From positions 8,467 to 72,466 of the forward strand of contig CALLNU010000024.1 in NCBI GenBank assembly GCA_938005465.1: a stretch of DNA of 64,000 bases. Direction: 5' to 3'. Shown piece after piece: positions 1-10,169 of this stretch (positions are counted from its first letter, which is position 1; every line of letters begins with the position of its first letter). Source of the DNA: an uncultured Collinsella sp. (GTDB lineage: Bacteria; Actinomycetota; Coriobacteriia; Coriobacteriales; Coriobacteriaceae). Below the pieces are notes generated by a model. The model searched no databases and was not told the origin of the DNA. It saw nothing but the letters and a program-made list of their open reading frames with translations. The position numbers and the translations under genes are program-made.

Positions 1-554
1 AGCTGCTTAAAGCTCCCGTCGCACCCGGTTACTCCTTTGCGTTCTCGACCCCACGCTCGCAATGGCAGGCCGGCACCATGCCCCACATCTACCAAATTGA
101 CCCCGCATGGTCGGAGCTGCCCTATGCCGGTGGCACTATTCGCGAAAACGCTTGCGGTCCTACCTGCCTCACCATGGTCTATATCTTTAAGACCGGCCAT
201 ACCGATAAGACGCCGGTCGATATATGCGCACTGGCCGAAGCCGGCAACTACGCCCCCACTGGTGCCACCGAGTGGTCGTTTATGACAGGCGGTGCGTGGC
301 AGCTGGGGCTCAACGGAACACAGCTCTATAACGATCGCGAATCTATTACCCAAGCACTTCGCTCGGGTGTGCCCGTCATCGCCGCAGTGCGCCCCGGTAC
401 GTTTACCAACGTAGGCCACTACATCGTGCTCTACGGCATCGACGACGCCAACCAGATTGGCGTCTACGACCCCAACTCGGCCAGCCGCAGCGCCCGCCGC
501 TGGGGCGTCGTAGAGGTCCTCAACGAAGTCGAAGCCATGTGGGCCTACTACTAG
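1..554 (+). CDS. C39-like cysteine peptidase, 5'-truncated by window edge
   Basis: The reading frame is open from base 3 through to the TAG at 552-554, so the ATG at base 78 is probably internal and the true start lies outside the window. The codons before that ATG have the same G/C-rich third positions as the rest. The visible part has the C39-like (Peptidase_C39_2) layout: a Cys in ENACGPTC, a His in the VGHYIVLYGID segment, and an Asp in GVYDPNS near the C-terminus. These fit a papain-like Cys-His-Asp triad. Such domains usually cleave peptides or cell-wall material and are often the C-terminal part of a secreted protein, but no signal peptide can be judged here. The stop codon overlaps the first base of an intergenic repeat. 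It lies about 6.8 kb from the peptide island, so a link to leader cleavage is only speculative. Confidence 0.8.
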   Translation, partial: LLKAPVAPGYSFAFSTPRSQWQAGTMPHIYQIDPAWSELPYAGGTIRENACGPTCLTMVYIFKTGHTDKTPVDICALAEAGNYAPTGATEWSFMTGGAWQLGLNGTQLYNDRESITQALRSGVPVIAAVRPGTFTNVGHYIVLYGIDDANQIGVYDPNSASRSARRWGVVEVLNEVEAMWAYY

Positions 555-635
555 TCATTGGGGACAGACTTAAATGAGTGGTCATTGGGGACGCTCTTGT
601 TTGACTAGTCATTTAAGAACGTCCCCAATGACTAG
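551..635. repeat. Intergenic GTCCCCAATGACTA-family inverted repeat
   Basis: The outer arms CTAGTCATTGGGGAC (551-565) and GTCCCCAATGACTAG (621-635) are perfect inverted repeats. An additional internal GTCATTGGGGAC copy lies between them. The same word recurs at 46200-46281 and 63851-63917, always between genes. The stop codon of the upstream peptidase gene lies in the first arm. It resembles a REP-like dispersed palindrome. Confidence 0.8.
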
Positions 636-647
636 GTGAATAGCAAA

Positions 648-677
648 AGCCCCGCAGTCGGAGCGGACTGCGGGGCT
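648..677 (-). terminator. Rho-independent terminator of arcC
   Basis: On the minus strand AGCCCCGCAGTC and GACTGCGGGGCT form a 12-bp stem followed by TTTTGCT. It lies about 65 bases past the arcC stop. A second GC-rich hairpin (697-720) lies between them. Confidence 0.8.
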
Positions 678-742
678 CATGAAGAGAGGCTAGTTTGTGG
701 GCGCTTTGCCTGGCGCCCACGAGAGAGGCAACAGAGTAGAGA

Positions 743-1705
743 CTACTCGTGGATGCGGGTACCGGAGAGGCCGGCCATGGTCTCGGCGGCCTTGTCCAGG
801 GCGCCGATGATGCAGGTGCGGCCCTTGCGGGAACGGGCGAACTTGATGGCAGCGCGGACCTTGGGCTCCATGGAACCCTTGCCGAACTGGCCCTCGTCGG
901 CCAGGCGCTCGGCCTCGTCGGCGGTGAGGTCCTCGAGCTCCTCCTGGTTGGGCTTGCCAAAGTTGATGGCGACATGCTCAACGGCGGTCAGCAGGAACAG
1001 AACGTCGGCGTCGCAGTCCTCGGCCAGCAGCTCGCCGCCTAGGTCCTTGTCGATGACGGCGGGAACGCCCTTGTAGCAGCCCTTGTTCTCGTAGTCGCGG
1101 ACGACGGGGATGCCGCCGCCACCGCAGGCGATGACGATGAACTCGTTGTCGAGCAGGTTGAGGATGGAGTCAGCCTCGACGATCTTCTTGGGATCGGGGG
1201 AAGCGACGACGCGACGCCAGCCGCGGCCGGAATCCTCGACGAAGACCTTGGAGGGATCCTCGGCCATGAACTCCTTGGCCTGCTCCTCGGTGTAGAAGGG
1301 GCCGATCGGCTTGGTCGGGTTCTTGAACGCGGGATCATCCGGGTCGCACTCGATCTGGGTGACGACGGTGGCGGCGTGCCAACGCTTATAGCGCTTGTGC
1401 ATCTCGCGGCCGATGCCCTGCTGCAGGTGATAACCAATGTAGCCCTGGGACATGGCGCCGCACTCGGGCAGCGGCATCTCGGGGGTGCCGATGGCATCGT
1501 GGGCAGCGGCGAAGGCGTTCTGGATCATGCCGACCTGCGGGCCGTTGCCGTGGGTGATGATGATCTCGTTGCCCTGCTCGATGAGACCGAGGAGAGCGTG
1601 GGCGGTGTTGCTCACGGCCTCAATCTGCTCGACGGGGTTGTTGCCGAGGGCGTTGCCGCCAAGGGCGACGACAATACGATCGGGCTTGCCAAGAGGCTTA
1701 GACAT
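743..1705 (-). CDS. arcC: Carbamate kinase
   Basis: This 320-residue protein matches carbamate kinase in length and sequence. It has the N-terminal VALGGNALG nucleotide/carbamate-binding loop, the segment ITHGNGPQVG, the CGGGGIPVV loop and a conserved IDKD segment. The enzyme transfers phosphate from carbamoyl phosphate to ADP. It yields ATP, CO2 and ammonia, as the last step of arginine deiminase or related fermentative pathways in the cytoplasm. I chose the ATG at 1703-1705 because AGAAAGGA precedes it at good spacing; an upstream in-frame ATG at 1741 has none. No arcA or arcB is adjacent, so here it stands as a single-gene unit with its own terminator. The carbamoyl phosphate source is not visible. 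Confidence 0.95.
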   Translation of the reverse strand: MSKPLGKPDRIVVALGGNALGNNPVEQIEAVSNTAHALLGLIEQGNEIIITHGNGPQVGMIQNAFAAAHDAIGTPEMPLPECGAMSQGYIGYHLQQGIGREMHKRYKRWHAATVVTQIECDPDDPAFKNPTKPIGPFYTEEQAKEFMAEDPSKVFVEDSGRGWRRVVASPDPKKIVEADSILNLLDNEFIVIACGGGGIPVVRDYENKGCYKGVPAVIDKDLGGELLAEDCDADVLFLLTAVEHVAINFGKPNQEELEDLTADEAERLADEGQFGKGSMEPKVRAAIKFARSRKGRTCIIGALDKAAETMAGLSGTRIHE

Positions 1706-2225
1706 TGCTGGAATCCTTTCTGTAAAAGGCCTACAACCCATTAATAACCCGCGTCCGTGCGATGCGCGAGTTTATTAAGGTTTCTATTCTCTTTATCGCT
1801 CATTTTATTCATTTTGAAAATAGCGGAACGGTGAACGGTCGTTTTTGTCCGCTCAGCGTACAGAACACCAGCTCAGACATATCTACGCCATTTACGTGCA
1901 ACTTTATTTAAATGCAGCGAGGATTATGTCGGATTATGCAAACTACATCTCTGCTAAACACAAAACGGACAGCGCAATATCTTACTCGCGCTATACGAGA
2001 TTCTATGCACTTATAAGTCGAGTATGCACCCCTGCAAAAACAAGGGGCTTTTCATCCAGCATAAGGAATAAAGAAGGGCTCCGAAAAGGCGGCAACAGCC
2101 AAGTCCCCCATCCATCCCCAAAGTGGCGCGAGGTTTCGCGGCAAAGCCACGAAACAGCGAAGGGGACGGAATACCCGACCAACCACATCCGTCATCCGCC
2201 CACACAATCCGAGGACGTAGTCGTA
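1706..2225. other. Intergenic region upstream of arcC, no gene seen
   Basis: About 520 bases lie between the arcC start and the long inverted repeat. The part at 1750-2010 is AT-rich and presumably holds the arcC promoter. The short reading frames here lack ribosome binding sites and coding-like wobble composition. Confidence 0.5.
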
Positions 2226-2350
2226 GCAGGATCTGAGGGCTGACCTTCGCGGACACTCCGCAGGACGAAAGAACCCCCGCCGCACGTAGTGTGCAGCGGG
2301 GGTTCTTTCATGTCCGAGGACATCCGCGAAGGTCAGCCCTCAGATCCTGC
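2226..2350. repeat. Long inverted repeat with terminator core
   Basis: A perfect 28-bp inverted repeat occupies 2226-2253 and 2323-2350. Its arms continue inward with mismatches to a central GAACCCCCGC / GCGGGGGTTC stem (2271-2304), so roughly 60-base arms surround a small loop. The core has flanking A and T runs and would act as a bidirectional terminator for nifJ, whose stop is at 2361. The outer arms are far longer than termination needs. Confidence 0.8.
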
Positions 2351-2360
2351 GGTGGGAGAC

Positions 2361-5900
<3,540 letters not shown>

Positions 5901-5931
5901 ATACCCCTCTCCTCTCATATAGGTATACAGG

Positions 5932-5949
5932 TCCCGGCGATCGCCGGGA
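5932..5949. promoter_or_regulatory. Perfect 18-bp palindrome in nifJ 5' region
   Basis: TCCCGGCGATCGCCGGGA is perfectly self-complementary. It lies 32 bases upstream of the nifJ start codon, where it could be an operator or an RNA hairpin in the leader. No cognate regulator is adjacent. Confidence 0.45.
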
Positions 5950-6245
5950 TGTTGGCGTGATGGGATTTACGCTGTTGCTTCCAATCATCTGGCAGGCAGG
6001 CTCAGCAGCAGGTACGTGGCGTGGAGAGAAGACATGCCGAGGCGAGGGCCAGCTGATGCGCCCCACAGACCCGACCGCCCGTCTTGCACATGACCGAGCG
6101 CCGCAAAGGCCGCATGCCGGATGCTCCCGGGCACGCCCCGGCGATGGGAAGCGCCCGCAACGGAAATCCGCATGCGGGTTTATTGTACCCCGCCGTCAAG
6201 TGTAATTTCGGCAAATATAGGCGGGCGGTAAAGGTTTACCTCGGG
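5950..6245. other. Upstream region of nifJ, no gene seen
   Basis: This presumably holds the nifJ promoter. The stretch at 6130-6180 is GC-rich with short complementary words. Reading frames here are short and lack ribosome binding sites. Confidence 0.4.
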
Positions 6246-6780
6246 TGACCGCCAAAGGCCAGAATGGTCCCTCCATCCCCGGACGACTGGCTCTGACGCG
6301 CCAAGGAGTGCCCCCAAGTACCGGCAGGAAAGGAACGTCCCTAACTGCCGGCTAGAGGGCGCCGAGCAGGATGGCGTAGGTGGTGGATTCGCCGAGTTTG
6401 AGCTCGTCGCCGGGGTTGAGCTGGGCGGAGCGGCCGGGCTCTACTTGAATACACACACTCGTGGCCCCGTTTACCACCACGGTGCCGTTAGTGGACGACA
6501 GGTCCTCGACAAACCATGCGCCAGACTCGTCGCACCAGATATGGGCATGGCGGGCCGAGACGTCGTCGGTGATGCCGCCCTCCCCCGTTGCCAGCGCGCC
6601 GATCTCAACGCCTTCCTCACTCGGCTGAATCCAGCGCGGGACGCTCACCACGTAGCCGTTTTGCACGCACAGCAGTCCCAGCGGATGCGCCGGCGCGACC
6701 TCGTGCTCGCCCGCGACCGAAGATGTGCTCAGCGAGCGCGGCGTCGACGTGTCGCCGCCACGGGTCGCATGAGCGCGGCG
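6246..6780. repeat. Left copy of about 530-bp FHA-gene direct repeat
   Basis: This segment is clearly homologous, with scattered substitutions and a few small gaps, to 12982-13520. It covers the 3' half of the FHA gene plus about 100 bases of downstream non-coding sequence. The two copies are in the same orientation and bracket the peptide island. Confidence 0.85.
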
Positions 6781-6825
6781 GCTCGCCCGACCTGGAACTA
6801 AGGCGGGCGTGAGAGCAAACGGCAT
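6352..6825 (-). pseudogene. 5'-truncated duplicate of FHA-domain gene
   Basis: The minus-strand frame gives 157 residues. The last 135 or so closely match the C-terminal half of the intact FHA protein encoded at 13088-14026. Shared features include the WIQPSE and ARHAHIWCD segments, the phosphothreonine-binding-like DLSSTNGTVVVNGAT and the ending ESTTYAIL. The first 20 residues are unrelated, and the N-terminal half of the intact protein is missing. There is no convincing ribosome binding site. I read it as a remnant of a duplication, although a lone FHA domain could still fold if expressed. Confidence 0.75.
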
Positions 6826-7341
6826 AGGGAACGAATCTTGCGGATGTACTCCTCGACGTCAGGCAGGTAAGCCCCACGAAGTCACCGGGGAGGCCCAAGC
6901 GGCCCGGCACCACTTCCAGATTCTGACCAGGGCGAGTCGTTCGCCGGTGGCTGAAGGCTCGCTCCCACCCAAAAGGGGAGATTCGCGTTGTTCCCCAATC
7001 GCTCTCGCATCTTTCATTTTGCTCGAGGTGGGCTATAAAAACTTTCCTGGTGAAAGGCGGCGATTGGTTTCCTTTCTTTCTAGAGGAGCGCGCCTGTAAT
7101 CTGTTTTCATCCTAAATCAAGTTAAGATCGGACCTTCCAGAGGCAAGTCGACTCAAACTGCAAGGCTCCATGTTGGAATAAAGAGCGCTGTCGAAGTGCC
7201 AACAACACAAAGCTTGCCAGTCTCAAATAGAACCTTTTGGGAGTCCGATTGGGCCGCACACCGAATCCCCGCTGGTGGTTTTTTATAGCTGCGCAACAAT
7301 AAACAAGGTTAGTGCCAGTCCAGCATGAAATTGAGGAACGT
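6826..7341. other. Region upstream of the radical SAM gene, no gene seen
   Basis: No reading frame with coding character was found. Composition shifts here from GC-rich to AT-richer toward 7100. The promoter of the maturase gene is expected in 7100-7330, but I could not place -35 and -10 boxes confidently. Confidence 0.4.
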
Positions 7342-8700
7342 ATGCATTTTTTCTCAGTAAGTGATCGTCGTTACTGCTTCGATGAGGTCACTCGCAATTG
7401 CTTTCAGGTTGACCAAGCATCAGAAGATGCGCTTCGCATATTTGAAGCATCGGGAAGAACGGTCAACTCGAAGTTGCTAACAAAGTCACTTGCTGCGAAA
7501 GGCTACGACCAAACGACCATAGCAGAACTTGAAGACGACATTGATGAGTATCAACGATTGTCTGAGCGGACTTTCTTAACAAAAGACACGCCTCGAAAAC
7601 TTAGATCCATCGAACTCCACGTTTCACATGCATGCAACCTTGGTTGTAGTTACTGTTTTGCCGGTAAAGGAGATTATGGAACGTCTCCTCTGCTGATGAC
7701 AGACGAGATAGCCTTCAAGGCGGTCGACTACCTCGTCGCAAGTTCATCGGAAAACGAAACGCTTGCGATCGTCTTTTTTGGTGGGGAACCCATGATTAAC
7801 GAGCCGCTGATATGGAAAACGGTCGACTATTCAAAAAGAATATACCCCAATAGAAACTTTACCTATTCTATTACGACCAACGGAACGCTTTTGAATGACA
7901 CTGCTGTGAATTCTTTCAAGGAGCACGGGTTTTCTGTTCTGATTAGTCTCGATGGTACAGGATGCAAGCACGATGCATCGCGCCCGTACAAGACGGGAGG
8001 CGGCTCTTTCTCCGATATCGACAAAAACGTTCGTCGTTTTTCCGAGTCGTTCCCCTTCGGCGCAAGAGCGACCTTAACAAATAATAACTGTAACCTTGTT
8101 GAAGACTATCTTCAGTTTAAAGAGATGGGCTTCAGAAGGATTTACTTCTCGCCCGTGAGCTCATTCGATGAGAATATCAAACTCGACGAACACTCATTAA
8201 ACAAAATCAGGGCGGGCCTAATAGATTTGGCGGATCAATATCTCAAACAGATTGATCAAGGGGAAAAGCCCTTGTTTAGAACATTGAAAACTGCAGTTGA
8301 TTTGATTATGAGCAACAGGATCGCCTTTGTCGGATGCGGGGCTGGCAGGCGTTTTATTTCCGTGACTCCCGAAGGGGACGTATACCCCTGTCACAGGTTT
8401 GTCGGGATGATGCGATTCAAAATGGGCAACATCGTCACCGGAATTGACGAAACTAGGTATATTGAAAACTGGAGTCAGGGTGTCGAAAAAAGAATTGACT
8501 GTACGGACTGTTGGGCTCGGTCTTTCTGTGGTGGGGGCTGTAGCTGGGAGGCTGCAGACGAGCACGGCTACTTGCCCAAGAGTCTACACCCTGCATCATG
8601 TGAATATAGAAAGATGTGCTACGAGATGGCTTTTGACCTTATTTCCCGCCACTCATCTTCGCAGGAGAAAAATCAACGAGAAGCTACTGTATCGGAATAA
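7342..8700 (+). CDS. Radical SAM/SPASM peptide maturase, SCIFF/PapB/QhpD type
   Basis: The 452-residue protein has an N-terminal region of about 85 residues resembling a RiPP recognition element. The radical SAM cluster motif is C98-x3-C102-x2-C105, followed at once by FAGKGDYG, a hallmark of SCIFF, PapB and QhpD maturases. The FFGGEP motif (145-150) would bind SAM. The C-terminal SPASM region has eight Cys (332, 350, 387, 390, 396, 400, 420, 426), including CTDCWARSFCGGGC, enough for two auxiliary [4Fe-4S] clusters. Characterised relatives make thioether links from Cys sulfur to a carbon of another residue in a ribosomal peptide. The ATG at 7342 is preceded by GAGGA; a GTG at 7312 is a weaker alternative. 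Two Cys/Asp-rich peptide genes follow on the same strand. Its lower GC than the neighbours suggests transfer. Confidence 0.93.
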   Translation: MHFFSVSDRRYCFDEVTRNCFQVDQASEDALRIFEASGRTVNSKLLTKSLAAKGYDQTTIAELEDDIDEYQRLSERTFLTKDTPRKLRSIELHVSHACNLGCSYCFAGKGDYGTSPLLMTDEIAFKAVDYLVASSSENETLAIVFFGGEPMINEPLIWKTVDYSKRIYPNRNFTYSITTNGTLLNDTAVNSFKEHGFSVLISLDGTGCKHDASRPYKTGGGSFSDIDKNVRRFSESFPFGARATLTNNNCNLVEDYLQFKEMGFRRIYFSPVSSFDENIKLDEHSLNKIRAGLIDLADQYLKQIDQGEKPLFRTLKTAVDLIMSNRIAFVGCGAGRRFISVTPEGDVYPCHRFVGMMRFKMGNIVTGIDETRYIENWSQGVEKRIDCTDCWARSFCGGGCSWEAADEHGYLPKSLHPASCEYRKMCYEMAFDLISRHSSSQEKNQREATVSE

Positions 8701-8869
8701 GCGGTTCAGCGCATTGCTGTCACCATTGTGGAGGTGTTCGTTCTTCTGATTACCGTCTGCGAAGCTTATTGCTACGTTCGCCGAAACCATTCTAGAAATA
8801 TGGTGAACTAGACATCTTGGTTTGTTATACACAATATTGAGGTTTTTCTGCACTCAAAGGGAGGTAGTC
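8701..8869. other. Gap between maturase and first precursor gene
   Basis: The 169-base AT-rich gap could carry a separate promoter for the short peptide genes, which often need much higher expression than the maturase. No clear terminator hairpin was seen, so read-through is also possible. Confidence 0.35.
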
Positions 8870-9073
8870 GTGAAGCATATTCATCCGATTAATCCAGGAA
8901 GTGGCGACGAGGCAGGCGTGAAGCCGATGTCTTTTGACTGCCTCTTGGGCATTACTGACATCTGTACTGTTTATGATAAAGCAGATGGCTGTGGTGCATA
9001 CGATTACTGCGACTATGACATGGATGGCGGCAGCATCTGCGTTGTAGATCACTGTGGCATTGATCAAACGTAG
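8870..9073 (+). CDS. Cys/Asp-rich RiPP precursor peptide 1
   Basis: The GTG at 8870 follows GGGAGGT at suitable spacing and gives 67 residues. The N-terminal leader begins (M)KHIHPINPGSGDE and has no Cys. The last 44 residues hold six Cys, each followed by Asp at short spacing: CTVYD, CGAYD, CDYD, CVVD, CGID, and a first Cys with Asp six residues on. The first eight residues nearly match those of the next gene, and both cores share an LG-x-DIC-xx-YD segment, so they are paralogues. Freyrasin-type ranthipeptides carry CX3D units in which the Cys sulfur is joined to the Asp beta carbon; that product class is an inference. A longer in-frame ATG start at 8822 lacks a ribosome binding site and would spoil the shared leader. 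Confidence 0.88.
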   Translation: MKHIHPINPGSGDEAGVKPMSFDCLLGITDICTVYDKADGCGAYDYCDYDMDGGSICVVDHCGIDQT

Positions 9074-9103
9074 TCTCTAATTGGATTAAGGTGAGGAGCT
9101 GTT

Positions 9104-9283
9104 ATGAAGCATATCCATCCTATTGGTTCAAATGAACATCCTCCCGTTGAGCCTTGTTGTCTTGGAGTTGATATATGCAATTTTTACGACATCGCCGAGT
9201 GCCCTGTTGCGGATTGGTGCTATGTCGATAAAGAATCAAGCTGTGTTTTGCCAGCAGATTGGTGCGATCCAGTTGACGAGTAG
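9104..9283 (+). CDS. Cys/Asp-rich RiPP precursor peptide 2 (59 aa)
   Basis: The ATG at 9104 is preceded by GTGAGGAGCT and begins MKHIHPIGSNEHPP, nearly the same leader as the gene 30 bases upstream. The core has seven Cys in 42 residues: a CC pair, then CNFYD, CPVAD, CYVD, CVLPAD and CDPVD, and CLGVD from the second Cys of the pair. Four units have exact CX3D spacing. Length and leader fit a substrate of the upstream radical SAM enzyme. No GG-type cleavage site is present, so the leader may be removed by an unlinked protease or at a site not visible here. The two peptides may be alternative products or work as a pair. Confidence 0.9.
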   Translation: MKHIHPIGSNEHPPVEPCCLGVDICNFYDIAECPVADWCYVDKESSCVLPADWCDPVDE

Positions 9284-9300
9284 TTTTGTGGCTAGGAACT

Positions 9301-9335
9301 ATTTGGTCCAATTCAGAATAAGATGGGACCAAATA
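9301..9335. promoter_or_regulatory. Hairpin between precursor 2 and the 35-aa ORF
   Basis: ATTTGGTCC (9301-9309) and GGACCAAAT (9327-9335) form a 9-bp stem with no T-run after it. It could stabilise the precursor mRNA or reduce expression of the next frame. Confidence 0.5.
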
Positions 9336-9361
9336 CCAAAATCTCGTGTCTGGGAGGAGTT

Positions 9362-9469
9362 ATGCCATTATTGCAAGGTCTCGTTGGATTAGCCTTTATA
9401 CTTGCGTTATATCTGGCACCTTTTTTAATTCTATTCTTCATTATCCGACACTTTCTTCGGAGAAAATAG
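9362..9469 (+). CDS. Small membrane peptide (35 aa) after the precursors
   Basis: An ATG preceded by GGGAGGAGT starts a 35-residue frame beginning MPLLQGLVGLAF and ending in RHFLRRK. The middle is one strongly hydrophobic helix (about residues 4-28) and the tail is positively charged, the layout of a single-pass small membrane protein. It lies on the same strand as the precursors and ends shortly before a terminator, so it is probably co-transcribed. Self-protection or export assistance are possible roles; neither is shown. It is below usual gene-calling limits. Confidence 0.65.
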   Translation: MPLLQGLVGLAFILALYLAPFLILFFIIRHFLRRK

Positions 9470-9533
9470 GAGTGTCACGCAAACATTAGCGTAGCTTTCT
9501 TCCAATATGAGCCGAGCATTGGCAAGTGGAATA

Positions 9534-9578
9534 AGAAGCCCGACCGTTCGCCACATGAAAGTGATCGGACGGGCTTCT
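9534..9578 (+). terminator. Terminator of the precursor operon
   Basis: AGAAGCCCGACCG and CGGACGGGCTTCT pair almost fully around a 19-base loop, followed by CTATTT. It ends the plus-strand peptide transcript and may also serve the minus strand. Confidence 0.7.
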
Positions 9579-9672
9579 CTATTTAACCCGGGCCGCCACC
9601 CATAGCGGCTTTCCAAGCGTATTCTCAGTGCAAAGCAATCGTCAGTTTAATCCTATGCGCTGATACCGCATT

Positions 9673-9910
9673 TCATTTGTTCGGCTCGAATTCTACGGCC
9701 TGGCAACCCTCGCACTCTCCGGCAAATGGATTGAACGCGAAGGCAGAGATGATGTGTGCGTGGACATCGAGGCTGCTGTAGGCAACATACTGGGACATGG
9801 ACCCCCGCTGCGCGTGGTATGCGGCCCGGCATATTCATTGCCGTCCAACCCCGTGTAGTTGCAGCAAAGGGTGGAACCTCAATGCTCAGCTCATGTTGTC
9901 CGTGGGACAC
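9673..9910 (-). pseudogene. Unrecognised coding remnant with frame disruption
   Basis: On the minus strand a 41-codon frame from the ATG at 9795 reads MSQYVAYSSLDVHAHIISAF and ends ECEGCQAVEFEPNK before TGA at 9673. It extends upstream in frame to about 9831, where a TGA interrupts it. A neighbouring frame upstream (HELSIEVPPFAATT) also looks coding. Together they suggest the 3' end of a decayed gene with a frameshift. The CxxC pair is suggestive of metal binding only. I do not recognise the family. Confidence 0.35.
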
Positions 9911-10169
9911 GAGAATCGTAAGTACACTTTGGTGCGATTCTCACGCTGATACTGAGCCACCTGGAATAAGATACGTCGCGACAACACTTCGCTTCACCTC
10001 TGTCTCGACAAGATGACGTAGACTAAAGTTTCCTTTAGTAAGAGAACGAGAACTATATCTGAAAGCGTTGCGATGGCGTGAAGGCACCGAGTCCGAACCG
10101 CCTGAATGCTACGTGCATCTGCATCGCCTTTTTGTTATCTCTGCCAGTTGGGTAGCACTACACTTGTCA
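9911..10169. other. Gap between peptide operon and exporter, nothing clear
   Basis: The region lies between convergent transcripts and contains no reading frame with coding character. I saw no strong stem-loop for termination of the exporter gene immediately before 10170. Confidence 0.35.

Noticed and set aside
1..554. The C39-like peptidase as leader protease of the RiPP system
   Set aside because: It is 6.8 kb away, outside the island, and is not an exporter-fused PCAT. The precursors have no double-Gly leader end.
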